Source: Echinarachnius parma | Taxonomy: Eukaryota > Echinodermata > Echinoidea > Clypeasteroida > Echinarachniidae | Assembly (NCBI GenBank): GCA_037951105.1 | Contig: JBAMJV010007398.1 | Span: forward strand, 53,607 to 117,606 | Direction: 5' to 3' | DNA: 64,000 nucleotides | Shown here: positions 11,811-23,074 of the stretch, one piece after another | Position numbering within the stretch: position 1 is the first letter of the stretch | How the letters are laid out: every line of letters starts with the position of its first letter | Notes under the pieces: model-generated | The model's database searches: none | What the model was told of the DNA's origin: nothing | Seen by the model: the letters and a program-made list of their open reading frames with translations, nothing else | Made by a program: the position numbers and the translations under genes

Positions 11811-12090
11811 TGAAGTGATTTTGAGGTTTTCTGATGTAATTTCCTGAAGAGTTGATACATTTATGTTAGTTTATGTTTATGTTAGTTTGATGACAAATTA
11901 AGTCCTTACATTTTTTATATTTTTAAGGATTACTTCAAAACCGCAGCAAAATATTCATATAATTCATGCAATTGATGAGGTAGTCCATACTCCATATCCA
12001 TATTTAATACTGGAGGAATCTAGAATATTTACACTCCCCTCGATTAAGAAATAATGTTTTTCTTTTTTGTTCTTTTCTATCAACTTGCAG

Positions 12091-12126
12091 GCAAGTACAC
12101 ACTCTCGATCAGGCAGTGGCTACTTG
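12091..12126 (+). CDS. AUTS2: 36-nt coding microexon of AUTS2-family gene
   Basis: The acceptor is pyrimidine-rich (ttcttttctatcaacttgcag) and the donor is TTG|gtaagt. The 12 codons read ASTHSRSGSGYL in phase 0, directly continuing ...RLSD from the previous exon. The vertebrate counterpart is SSAPSSLGTGYF, also exactly 12 codons in its own exon (from memory). The shared core is S....S..GY followed by an aromatic or large hydrophobic residue. Ser/Thr/Gly composition suggests a flexible, phosphorylatable linker, but no domain is visible. Its length is a multiple of three, so skipping would keep the reading frame. The exon itself opens with GCAAGT directly after the acceptor CAG, so a GC-type donor sits at its very first base. 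An isolated 36-nt ORF would be weak evidence; the call rests on both splice signals, the phase, and the order with its neighbours. Confidence 0.85.
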
Positions 12127-13959
12127 GTAAGTATGATCAAAATATGAAATTTAAATATTAAATGTAGGGTAGATGTAAGAACCTCGGTCTATAAAACCTT
12201 TTTTGAATGGAAAAATATCGATTTGTTTCCCTAGCAGTTACTCAGTTTTCTACATAAGTTGATCTATATTGTAGTGAAATGTGAAATGGCATGTTTATAT
12301 TAGATTGCATGCTTCAAAAACGAATTAAGATGGCCGTGCCATAAAGAATTGTCTTTCATCCCCAAAAATAATAATCTAAAAGTCAGTCAATATTTGCAAA
12401 TAAAAAAATGGCAAGTAAATATTTACTTTTTAATCAAATACAATTTGTTCACATGATGAAACCAACCCGAGCATGCATAACTCTCACACCCTGGTTCGTG
12501 CTTTTCTCTCTGCAAATTTATCGAAGCTCAATTAACTGGGAATAATTCTTGTGGTTGTACGTGCGTGCGTGCGTCTTGAAGGAGAGCAGGCAGTGACAGA
12601 CTCTCGTGAGCACACAATCAGACACACTCAAATTTGATTTCTTTGTGTTCGTGCTTCGCCAAGCATGAAATGACCACATTAAATCGCCAGCGACTTGCTC
12701 AGAGTGAGATGAGGCGTGCTCTTGTCGTCCTCCAAACGCAACCGGCGCAAGAAAAACAGATGGATTGGGCTTCCTGCTGAAAGGGAAATGATGCAACGAC
12801 GCACAGAGAGGAAGGGGTGAAGACGGGCGTGCATTCATTCCCACCCTGAGATCCGATGACAATTGAGGAGCTTCAGTATGGATGTACGAGTTCCTAAGTA
12901 CTCGGGATTGGCGGGGAAAGGTTTCGTTTCACTGCTAATGCCCACATTAGGCGTATGCCCGGTGTTAGTTCACTATTAGCACATGCAGAGTGGGATGCAC
13001 CATCACGCCTCCCTCCGTCAACCAGGTTAATTCAACGAGGATATGTTCCCGGTGATGATGCGCGGTCTTTAGCACTCGGCAGTCTTTCGTCTCCTGTCTT
13101 TACGGTTGCTAAGAATTACACACCCCTAGCTCTCCGTGCCAGGGAGGGGGATTTTGTTAATGCGTGGCATGAATTTAGATGGCACATCTCCCAATCAGCT
13201 GAGTGAAAGCCGAGCTGGGGTGGACGTGCCTTTTACCAGAGTTCGTATGACATCATTACCGCATGCCTCATGCCTGCGATTGTCTTTCACGTTTCCCGTC
13301 GTTGCTCGAGCCACGGAAGCTTTGGCTTCATATCGATTCATCACTATGCAGAATTATTCCGACCCAGTTCTAGTCTTTCTCACCCCCTCCGCCGATGCTC
13401 TCCATCATCATGTTCATGCTGCATCCTTTAGATTCTTCATACATCTTACATTTCACACACTTTCTGCACCGTTGCCAAGGTTATTACATTACAACACTCC
13501 ACAAATAAACAGCATGCCAGGGAATTTTCCTTGCTCTTCAATTATGAAATAACATTAGTTACATCTTGAAGGATAGTTCTGGCATATATATTTGCTGAAA
13601 AAAAGACACAGATAATATTACATTATTAATATTATGTTAAGATTATAGTAAATATATGATGCTTAGATATTGACAGAAAAAAGAAGAAGAATGCTTAAAA
13701 TATCAAATTCTGCACATTTCGTTAAAGATAAATTTATAAACTACACATCAGTTTGGGCCTGTGTTTTTCTCTGGGGCACAAGAATGACTTTATAGCGATT
13801 AAAAATAGGGTGTTTTGTTTGCAAATGACTTGACAGCTGTTTTGCAGGTTACACTAATGAATACCGATAAGGGACTAACGCACTGTTCATTCAGTCATTC
13901 ACGTACAACATTTCTTCCGCATGGTTCACCCTAAGCTGTAGTCATGCGGTACTAAAAGA
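12127..13959. other. Low-copy intronic DNA downstream of the 36-nt microexon
   Basis: No repeat family was recognised. The part from about 12480 to 13550 is richer in G+C. Open frames there (for example 13136-13552) have no recognisable domain and no convincing splice frame. Confidence 0.45.
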
Positions 13960-14330
13960 TGGCTGCCTGGAAATTGCTGCACTTTGTATGGGGCTAATGC
14001 CTGCCGCTATTAGGCTCTTAAATGCCTAAACGAGTGTGATTAGCTTGTTTGCCGCAACTGTCTAAGGCGGATAATTTACCATTAATGGACTTGTTCTCCA
14101 GAATTAGGAGAGGGGGAAAATCATGGGAACGACTTCTAATCATTCCCCGCTAGCTCTTTACTTTTTGGGGGATGCCAGACAGTAAATGTTATGACCATGT
14201 TTTTCCTTCTCCCAATTAGATGTCCCTTCTAATGGCCTATTGAGTGGAAATATCTGAAATAAAAGGCAGAATAATTACGAATGGCCTATCGGGGCATGCA
14301 GTAATTGTTCTGAAAGGTCATGTATGTCTT
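13960..14330. promoter_or_regulatory. Candidate conserved noncoding element
   Basis: Low-copy stretch with many homeodomain-type cores: GGGCTAATG, GCTATTAGG, GATTAGC, ACCATTAATGG, GAATTAGG, CTAATCATT, CAATTAGATG, TCTAATGG. There is no repeat structure or ORF. Motif density alone cannot prove an enhancer. Confidence 0.35.
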
Positions 14331-14734
14331 TCCATGACGTTTGCATTTTAAAATGGTTTGTCATTATTGCCATTTGTTTTCTTAGTTTTGATAGTGGACT
14401 TCGTTTTTCAGACATTAGCTGCACAAATTGTGGGGTCACTTCAAAATTGCGTAAAGCAATTTATGTCAATAAATATTTGAGGAATCTAGGTTAAAAACCT
14501 TTTTATGGAGAGGTACACAGTATGACACAACAGAAATATTCGGGACCGTGTATGAACTAAGGCAGGTTTTGTAAATTTGATCCATAGTTGATATAGACCT
14601 ACACAGATGTTAATACATGGGACTGAAATGCAAATAAAATGATATACATTTGAGTGTTGTGTTTCTGTTGATATGAATATGTTACCTTCTATCCTTTTGT
14701 CTGATAATTTTTGCTATTTGTCATTCCCTATTTT

Positions 14735-14890
14735 AAATACAGTAATTAATTCTCAACTGCCTAATTTTTCCCCTACAACTTACTTATAAATACATAGATA
14801 TATTTCCTTTTGTAGGTAAGTATTTTTCATATTAATGCAGTAATTAATTCTCAACTCAGCTGCCTAATATTTTACCTGCAACTTGTTAGG
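14735..14890. repeat. Two-copy tandem duplication of about 97 bp
   Basis: CAGTAATTAATTCTCAACT occurs near 14741 and 14839, each followed by CTGCCTAATNTTT and NCCTNCAACTT. The first copy carries the zero-length splice site; the corresponding place in the second copy reads TTCTTTTGTATGTTTG and has lost it. Confidence 0.7.
14801..14825 (+). promoter_or_regulatory. Candidate recursive (zero-length exon) splice site
   Basis: TATTTCCTTTTGTAG is directly followed by GTAAGTATTTTTC, so a pyrimidine-rich acceptor joins a consensus donor at 14815/14816 with no exon between. This is the motif of ratchet points used to remove long introns stepwise in Drosophila and in some long vertebrate neuronal genes. 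It lies 2.7 kb into a 16-kb intron on the coding strand. Use is unproven. Confidence 0.45.
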
Positions 14891-15339
14891 CATAATTTCT
14901 TTTGTATGTTTGAATTGCTCGATTTATCCTAACATCTAAGGACATGTCAATACTCAACATATATTTTGATTTATGGCAGCGCAATGATGGAGTACGCTGC
15001 CTAGCATCGTGTGATTGATTCTACAGGTTGATTCATATCACTCCAGCCAGACCAGCTTTGCAAGGAATGTTTTTAGAAACCGGTTTACGGGGATGATGGA
15101 TCTGTTTTGATGTGTCTTTTCAGGTGTGTGTTCACAGAGAACAAATCCGGCTGGATTGTGTTGATTGATTTCCCTTTGGTTTATTTTCACCGATGACGAC
15201 GGCGACGCACGATTCACGATTTTGTTCGTTGCTTGCATGCTTGCGAGCCGTGTGGAGTTGGCCGTTCATCATTTCAATCAGCCTACATCTTTGTAGCTGC
15301 AAGAATAGTTGTCTTACAGGGCTGCTTGTACAGTCAATC

Positions 15340-15650
15340 TGATTTTATGTTTATGAAAACGCGCTCCAAAATTTTGAAACCGTATTCAGCAGTTTATGAT
15401 TAATGTTTGTCATACAATTCTGCAAGTGTACTATCAAACTGATATGAAAAATACACTTCAAAATGTTGAAAACAAAATTTAGCATTTTATGATTGATGAT
15501 TGTCATACATACAATTCTGCAAATGTTCTTTAAATCTGATATTATGAAAACACAATTCAATATTTTGAAAAGATAGCTAGCAATTCATGATTAATGACAG
15601 TGGGTATTATATGAAAATGTTTATAACTGGTATGCTTTATGATTAATGAG
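15340..15650. repeat. Tandem array, three diverged units of about 95 bp
   Basis: TGATTAATGNTTGTCATAC, ACAATTCTGCAANTGT and TATGAAAANNCNNTNCAANA recur in order three times. Very AT-rich. Confidence 0.6.
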
Positions 15651-17190
15651 ACAAGTTTTAGGTTTAATTCATTGCCATTCACATTTTACATTATTAAAAC
15701 TTTTTAATATCATCTTTAATCGTAAAAAAAGATGTCTTAAAATTATTTATGATTTGTTTTCACTGAAGCAGCATTGGTTGTTTGCATGCGAGCTATGTGC
15801 AGTAGGTCACCAGTCTCTTCTGTCCAGTTCTTAATAATAAATTGTTGTTTGATCCGATTTCATTCAAACTAATCTCTTCTGAAATTTTGCTGCAAAATTA
15901 TATGAAGATGTTTTGGATTTCTTCAAAAACATATTTCTGCAAAGTGATTTAATAGTTAATAATATTTGTGCAAACTTATTTATAACAATATTTTTAATCT
16001 TTTCACAAATATTTTGAATATATGCAAACCTAGGTAAAGATAATTCTAATCCCTTCAAAAATATTTCTGCAAACCCATACACAAATATATTTAAATCTCT
16101 TCAAAATAGTCTTACAAATTTCTATTTAAAGATATTTGTAACCTCTTTCTATTTTAGGAGTGCAACCAATCAATTTTACATATGTAAATTCAATTAGTTT
16201 GTTTGAGGTAAACATAAATCCCATGAAAGATTATATGTAAGAACATTCAAAAATTGATATTTTTGGAAACCATACATGGCACTTTAAATAAAACTACAAC
16301 AACAACAACAGCTTTACAGAAATTCATAACTACAGTCCTCAAGTATCTTGTTTGTTAAAGCTTTTCTAATTCAGCATTCGTAACTTTACAAATGAATAGA
16401 GACTTTATAAGCATCAATTTCCTTCATTTCTGCTGGCAAGCCCACATAATTACTATGGTTTATCTCCCCTTCGTATGTTTTCACTTAATTCCAGGTCCTT
16501 TGTCAGTGCCTTATTTTATAAACCCCTTCAAAATGGCTTCTGTAATCCATGAATTCCTCCCTGTTTGCTTGAGCTCACATCTATATCTATTTCAAAAACA
16601 CCCATGTAATGAGGTCACAAGGTTTGTGAAAATACTGCAAACTCTTTTTGGATGACTATTTCATGTTTGAAGTAAACTTGTGATGAATATTAAGACTTTA
16701 GAATTGAAGAAAACATGTCAACATGTAAATTACAAGTCAATGAACTATCTGATGTATCAACTATCTTTATTTAATCTCTGCAATAATATTTTGAAGAAAA
16801 AAAAGGTAATGAGACCACTTCAGAATTTATAAGTATGATAATTTGCAGCGCCATCGGCAAGATAAGCAGAATAATAAATGGAGACTAATATTTAACAAAT
16901 GTTTGCATAGTGAAAATCATAAAACAGAAGGAAAGAGGGAGAACATACTTAAAGCCCAAACAATGGATCATAGTCATTTTCATTATTTATTAAAGAGCAT
17001 TGAAACTATTCATCGTTATTAACAAATTGTACTTCATCTAGTAAATGTCTCTATTGTCACCCATTTTCCTTTCACTAGTTTTACTAACTTCTATTCTGGT
17101 ACCTTCCAGCAAAGATGTTTTCTTTTATATTGGCGCAAAATAGGCTGCTGTACTTATAAGCTAGGGTAGATGACAGCTAGAAACTATGAA
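15651..17190. other. AT-rich low-copy intron, no feature recognised
   Basis: Contains diverged AANATATTTCTGCAAA-like words around 15900-16130 and a short CAA repeat near 16304. There is no exon or transposon terminus that I can support. Confidence 0.4.
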
Positions 17191-17204
17191 GTCCTAATAA
17201 ATGT

Positions 17205-17347
17205 CCAACCTTCCTATAGTGGCCACCACCGATGATTCCTTGATGGGAAGAACAAAGTTACGGAACCTACCCATAAAGGTCACCTGCCTTTAATGGCCAC
17301 TTGTCTTGTTTCCCTTAGGAGGTCACTATACACAGGTTTGACTGCAT
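17205..17347. repeat. Dispersed repeat K, copy 2
   Basis: Contains GGTCACTATACACAGGTTTG and CCTATAGTGGCCACC, matching the copy at 2124-2325 and the fragment at 37418-37495. Confidence 0.5.
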
Positions 17348-18547
17348 TTCAAAACTATAACTTAAAATGTGATAGTACAAAATAGAACAGAAGTGGTGGT
17401 GTGGTTTATTATTTTTGTTATTCGGAAAAAGAAAAATCCGTAAATTGAAAAACGAGATGGAAGGGTTGCCCATTTATATTCCGCTGTCAGGGAACGACAG
17501 ACAGAAGTCATTATGCTTTGTTGTATGTTTTTGTACCCCTCGGCGAAAAACATTGAATTACTTGGTGCTGCCACATTGTAATAATACGGCTCTCCTTAAT
17601 AGTAGGACTCGGGAGGGCCGAAGGGCTCGCATGTATCTTGTTGCTAACAATTTTCATGGGTGTAACACAAACCGCGAGAGCCGACGGCTGTGTTTTGTTT
17701 TGATGGTGAATCCAGTAGGAGGAAGTGTAATAAGTAAAAAATGGCGTAGAGAGTCGGCCATCGCCTCAGATTGTTACAAAAAGTAAAGAAGTACTTCTCT
17801 TGAAAGAGTTCCCATTCTGTCGTATCCACTCGCGACTCGACTGTTACCCCTAATGTTTTTTTTCCGCATTCCGGTTGCGAAAATATTGTTGTTGGGTTTT
17901 GAGTTTCATAGGTGCTCATATATGCCACAACACGCTGTAGGGGATAAGTGTACGTAGTGGTTTTAGTGTTTGTGTTATGGTATGGTATGTCCCTCTGTTA
18001 CGTACTTGTTGCTTTTTGGCAAAAAAAGCGTCCCTTAAATCGCACCATGAATTTGGCATGCAGTATTGTGTTAAAGGTTTAGAACTAGAGAAGGATTTGA
18101 TTCAGGCAGATATGGCATCAAAACAATTATTATTGCATAGCAATGATGTTGTGAACACTTGAAATATTATGTATTTCTTTGGGAAAATTAGTCAATTTAA
18201 TGTATACAATTTAATTTAATTCAATTCAACAGCAGAATATTCATTAAATATTCATACCTCATATTGATAAACCAACAAGTTCACAAGGCATCCTGAGATA
18301 TGGATATCATAAGGGACAGTGTTGATAATGGAAATAAAAGGATTTGTTTTAAATACAAAATATTTAAAGAGTGCCAAACAATTACAATTAGCAACTTTAA
18401 AATGTGCTTGAGTTACAAAAAAAAAAGAGTTAAAAAAAGAGCTCCTTTTGGTCGACTTTAGCATTATCCAAATAACACCTTTTGAAGTACATGTAGGCTA
18501 ACATAGATATAGATTAAAAAAACAAAACAACAAGATTAAAAGTATTT
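17348..18547. other. Low-copy block with short open frames, no gene recognised
   Basis: A plus-strand frame (17415-17786) and a minus-strand frame (17644-17928) overlap here. Neither shows a known domain, and composition is uneven (ACTCGGGAGGGCCGAAGGG, GCGAGAGCCGACGG). It could be a decayed mobile element; this is not established. Confidence 0.3.
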
Positions 18548-18620
18548 TTAACCCGTTCACTACGAGATTCTGAAATCCCCATAGACTTTGTACATAGCCC
18601 ACCCGTAACCAACGGGTTAA
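18548..18620. mobile_element. Small TTAACCC element family D, copy 2 (73 bp)
   Basis: TTAACCCGTTCACTACGAGA at the left and AACGGGTTAA at the right. The internal TCTGAAATCCCCATAGACTT and TGTACATAGCCCACC match the copy in 31158-31292 almost exactly. Confidence 0.75.
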
Positions 18621-18899
18621 GGGAAAAGGTTGAGCGACAGTCTGTTTTGTCATTTTAAAAACCTGTTTTGTAATGTTCTTATCTTTTAATAATAATGTCT
18701 TTTATGTAATTAAGAATAAAGAATGATCAATAAAGAAGAAATGAAGACTATATAACGCAGATTGTTTTGATGGTGATGAGTAGCTTCATATGCACTTTAT
18801 TTCTATCAGTTGTCAGTTTATGTATTGTCAGTGAATTGTATATCGACTCATTGCAGTGTTGATCATCATACAATTAGAAATCTGAAGTAGATGTAAAAA

Positions 18900-19285
18900 C
18901 ACTGTTTGTAATAATCCTGCAAACGTTTAATTTCCGTTACTCACCCTCGATCTATGTGAACATTGTTTCTCTGACCGTATAGGGGAAAACCTGAGGCCTA
19001 TACATAGTATTCAGCCCTAACTCTGAACTGGTTACATACATTATATTCAGGTGTACTAAGGAAGACCCCCATTCCCATCATAATAATAATCCTGCCAAAG
19101 TCTAATTTCAAAATAACCTAGCCTTGATCTATTTGATAGTTTTGTGAATATTTTTTCTTGACCTTTTTAAATAGTGGAAAATATATTCATAGTATTCCGA
19201 GGCATATTCATAGTATTCAGCCCTAACTCTGGACTGGTAACACATGCAGATCAATCAAGGAAAAAATCCCCCTCCAGTCCCGTCC
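18900..19285. repeat. Two-copy tandem repeat of about 180 bp
   Basis: AATAATCCTGCNAANGTNTAATTTC, ACATAGTATTCAGCCCTAAC and CTCTGNACTGGT recur in order. The second copy contains a small internal duplication of CATAGTATTC. Confidence 0.65.
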
Positions 19286-19499
19286 TATCCCTTCATTTCA
19301 CTTCACCTTTTTTCCCCAAGGCATATATATCTTTGATAGTTTTCGAGAATTTTGTGAATCTGCGAAATTGTGCAAAACATGGCATATTCACCATTTTCAA
19401 ATTGACATTGAATTGTTCTTGTACAGTACAAATGGAGCATCCAGATCTAGGAAGTTTGTACAGTATGTATCACGATGTATCTCAATGGACCCCCTCCCC

Positions 19500-19770
19500 C
19501 ACCCGTCCACACACACATACACACATACTCACTTTTTAAATTTTTTTAATTTAATTTTTTTACCACATCGGGTCTTCTTTATTTCAAAATGCTTTCACAA
19601 AATAATACAATAACAAAAAGAAACAAGAATCATATTATCGAAAATAATATCGCTAGTGATATCCGTTTGTCTCGCAATGTATGGTCAACATGGAATCTAA
19701 GAGATCACACACACACACAAACAGACGCACACGTATGCACACATACACACACACGCACACAAACTCATCC
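19500..19770. repeat. (CA)n-rich microsatellites
   Basis: Two imperfect CA-rich stretches (about 19508-19530 and 19707-19760), separated by AT-rich DNA. The open frames across them are repeat artefacts. Confidence 0.8.
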
Positions 19771-19949
19771 TCACTTGACTATTTTTCCTGAAGTAAATCC
19801 AGGCGGTTTAATGGACTTGAAAACCCCATTACCCGAGGTAGCCGGGGATTAGGGTCGTGGGATGAAGCCGGGTTAGGGAGAGTTATGGAGAGGGCTTCGT
19901 ACATGGCCCTGGTAATCCTCTCATTCTGAGCGGGGATTTAGCCGCCTGA

Positions 19950-20350
19950 GCCCCCATCATCCCTGGCTATGAATTCTGAGAGGAGCTGGCGAGGGATGAA
20001 GACATCTAGAAGACATCTCGGCGTAGGAGATGGATGGGTGAGGGGGCGCAAGGGGGGGGGGGGGTGGAGGGGTTAGCCCCTACCCTTCTTTTGTCTGAGC
20101 CCCCACCATTCTTGTCTATGAATTCTGAGAGGAGTATCTATGCGAGGGATGAAGGCATCTTGGCTTACAAGATGGGCAAGAGGGGAGGGGGGGGGTGCCC
20201 CTATTTTGCCTGAGCCCCCACCACCCATGTCTATAAACTCTCAAAGGAGGAAGATATGAAGAAGACATCCAGGAGGTATATGAGGTGGGCAATGGGAGGA
20301 GGCTAAGGGGGTTTAGCCCCCCTATCCTGTTTGGGATTGTGTCCCCTTCC
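19950..20350. repeat. Degenerate direct repeats, left arm of a large inverted repeat
   Basis: GAGCCCCCACCATTCTTGTC, ATGAATTCTGAGAGGAG and GAAGACATCTNG recur about three times. The segment around 20045-20120 (GTGGAGGGGTTAGCCCCT...CCCACCATTCTTG) is the reverse complement of 20905-20985, giving a palindrome with the G element in its loop. Confidence 0.65.
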
Positions 20351-20375
20351 TCTCTTCTCCCCCTCTGCCCTAACC

Positions 20376-20816
20376 ATATGTGACCTTACACCACAAAACG
20401 ACCAATAAGTCGGGAAAAATGATTGTGCTGCTTTTCATAACACATTAAAATAGAAGTCATTACCTTTAAAATGGTATATCATTTGTCATATTTGGACTAT
20501 ACAAACCCTCTCAAAATGAACACCAAAGATTTAGAATATGGCTGAAGCATTTTTAAAATAAGGGAGAAACGGGCCATTTAAAATATCAGTTTCCATTAAA
20601 GCGCTGTAATAAGATCAAATTTATTAGAAGAAAAAATAATATTTAAACATGATTTCCGACGCGCAAAATGTTACAGAAGCTAGATTAAAATATGCTCATT
20701 CAGGAAATACCAAAATCCTAAATCTCATATTTTGAACAAAATTTTACTATTTTAGCTCATAAAAGAGCAACTACCACAGCGACATAACGGTCGTTTTGTG
20801 GTGTTAGGTCACATAT
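20376..20816. mobile_element. MITE family G, 441 bp with 28-bp TIR
   Basis: The left end ATATGTGACCTTACACCACA and right end TGTGGTGTTAGGTCACATAT are inverted repeats with one mismatch, extending through AAAACGACC. The interior is AT-rich and noncoding. A possible TA duplication was not resolved. Confidence 0.75.
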
Positions 20817-20904
20817 TGGGAGCAACATGTATGTGAAGCATTGTGTTGACAAATTGCCCCCCCCCACCAAGAACATTTATGCCCCCTAAGTGCTCCCCTT
20901 TGTG

Positions 20905-20985
20905 GCAAGAATGGTGGGGGCTCAGACAAAAGAGGGGCAGGGGCTAACCCCTCCACCCCCCCCCCCCCCCCATCTTCTTGCCCCT
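20905..20985. repeat. Right arm of inverted repeat around MITE G
   Basis: Reverse complement of about 20045-20120, including GTGGGGGCTCAGACAAAAGA-type sequence and a C tract (about 20956-20971). Confidence 0.6.
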
Positions 20986-21539
20986 CTCTACCCCTTGTCT
21001 CGATTGACCATGGCTATGCCCTTGTGATGCAGAGAGGAAAGGTATCCATATTGAAGACATTACCTGATGATAGTGTCTTTGTGCAGCAGAGTTTGCTAGC
21101 TAATGATGACTTTCATTGGCCTGAATTCTGAAATATGAAAAAAGGAAATCAGGTTTGATGAGAGAGAAAGATGGCTGACCAATCTGCACACGCCTCGAGG
21201 AAGAAGAAGATGTTGGTGGTACAGGGAGTGATGGGTTGATGAGAACAGCATAACAGCAAAATCAACATTTATTCATGTTCTCTTTTTCATGGGCTACCTT
21301 TCAAGCATTAAAATAGCTTCTCAAATTTGTTTTATATTGAACGCGATGCACATCTACGGGCTAGGGCTCTTATATCATATTTTGGGCTCTTTTTGGCTAA
21401 ATCACCCTAAGCCCCCCTCCCCCCCCCCCCCCCCATTTGTGCTTTGTTTTTCTTCACTGGATGAGAAGTGTGCGAAGTGCTACTAGTACTGCCTAGAGCC
21501 TGGCTGATGTAGCCTGCAACTTAGTCTGAAGTGTGTTAT

Positions 21540-21735
21540 CATCATCATCATCCTTCGTCTCTCTTTAAATGTTGTTGGTCATTTCTAAGAAATCCTAGAT
21601 CATCATCACTTCATGTCTCTTAAAATGTGGTTGGTTGTTTCTAAGAAATCCTATTATCATCACTTCATGTCTCTTAAAATGTGGTTGGTTGTTTCAAAGA
21701 AATCCTATCATCATCATGTCTCTTAAAATGTTTTT
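21540..21735. repeat. Tandem array, about four units of 50-60 bp
   Basis: ATCATCATCACTTCATGTCT, CTCTTAAAATGTGGTTGGTT and TCTAAGAAATCCTA recur with small changes. Confidence 0.8.
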
Positions 21736-21829
21736 GGTTTTTTCAACAGAATCCACCATCTTGGAAATTTATATTTTTGATTAGAGCCTGTAGGATACGA
21801 CCTTGAACTTGGCCCAGTGTTACTGTTAT

Positions 21830-22050
21830 GCCCGGCGCAGACAGAGCCGACTTGACCCGATCCGACTGGTTTTCAGCCTCAGTATCTCAGTATGCGCTGC
21901 CTCAGGACTCCGGTTTTTCCAGTCAAGTGCCAGTCGGAGGTCATTCGAGGCCGATTCAACATGTTGGAACGGCTCCGGCTGAGCGAAACTGACTCTAGCC
22001 TGACTGAAAACCAGTCGGATCGGGTCGAGTCGGCTCTGTCTGCGCCGGGC
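21830..22050. mobile_element. Snap-back element, 47-bp TIR with one mismatch
   Basis: Positions 21830-21876 (GCCCGGCGCAGACAGAGCCG...) are the reverse complement of 22004-22050 with 46/47 identity. The 127-bp loop also holds CAGTCGGAGG-type words related to the arms. G+C is far above the surrounding intron. TTA occurs just outside both ends (one extra T on the left), compatible with a 3-bp duplication. RNA through this site would form a long hairpin. Confidence 0.8.
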
Positions 22051-22473
22051 TTAAGTTATCATAATCACCTCTTCTTCTGTGAACTGTATTGATCCAAACG
22101 TACTTGGAATCCCCCATTTTTAATGTTTTTTACCTTGTTCATTCACTTGTAATTTTTGGCTACAAATAGTTGAATAAAAATACCTTGAATTTAATTGAAT
22201 TTGAGATTTCATTATTAATCAAGATTTTATTCCCAAAAGTATGGGAAGAGTTCAAGGTTGTTTGATGTTAAGTTCAATTATAATAGATTTTAATATTTTC
22301 CCTTCTCTACATAAACATTTAACATGACATTTTTCTGCTACTCCGTATCTATTGGTAATGATGCCAAATGGAAAGTGTAAATGAATAAGTTATGAATGTG
22401 GCACGAGCAGACGTGACATTGATATTTTCAATGCCACATGATTGAATTATTTGTGTATGTGACCGTCTATCAT

Positions 22474-22858
22474 TTAAAGGGACGTAGTAACATTGTCCAA
22501 ATCCTTAAAATCCAATAGGAATTCTAGCGGTTCCATCATACCTTGTTGTATTCATATTAACAGTAGAAGCATGGGACAGGTTTCGGTTTTTCAAATTTCC
22601 ATTTCGTTCAAAAGATATTTACGATTGAATTGTTCAGATCTATGTTAAATTGTCTGCAGGATAATTTAAGCCATGTACTAAGTAAGTGCAATAGTGAATA
22701 TCACTTTGCATTTTTGCTCATATCTCTGCAAAAAAAACTCCAATTAACGTAAAATGTTCACACATTACTTTGTGGACATATCAGATCACACCAATACACA
22801 TTTTATAAACCACGCATCACTTTTTGCACTTGTCAACAAAGTTACTAGATCCCTTTAA
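22474..22858 (+). mobile_element. MITE family A, copy 3 (385 bp, TTAA-flanked)
   Basis: Left TTAAAGGGACGTAGTAACAT, right GTTACTAGATCCCTTTAA. The interior (TCCAATAGGAATTCTAGCGG, GGGACAGGTTTCGG, TCACTTTGCATTTTTGCTC) matches the other A copies. It is one of the more complete copies and a good basis for a family consensus. Confidence 0.85.
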
Positions 22859-23074
22859 CATGAATATTAAGTGTGATTAGTATTCTGTCTGCGTGGGCTT
22901 TGAATTTGAGTGTTAACTTGGCTAGCTGTTTTTCTTGATTGCATTTGCTAGATCTATAATGTTTTGTCACCATATGGTTGGTTGGTGTGCATGGTCTGGT
23001 GAACAGTAGGACTGAATAAAGTGGGTTAGTTAGAGAGCTGCTTAATATGTGTAGACTTTGAGAAAGACTAGGCA

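Larger units (their letters stand above)
8549..12090 (+). other. AUTS2-family intron, 3,542 nt
   Basis: Bounded by GTAAGT and ...TTGCAG. It holds an A-family MITE (8933-9299), a D-family remnant (9301-9433), a B-family MITE (9573-10000), a SINE-tail-like motif (10313-10400), and a six-copy tandem array (about 11000-11800). The rest, for example 10420-10990, shows no recognisable feature. Confidence 0.8.

Noticed and set aside
12955-13552. Open frames of 83 and 138 codons in a GC-richer block
   Set aside because: No recognisable domain, no splice signals in phase, and low sequence complexity in part.
17415-17928. Overlapping open frames on both strands, possible transposon protein
   Set aside because: No transposase or reverse-transcriptase motif is visible in either frame, and no terminal repeats frame the block.
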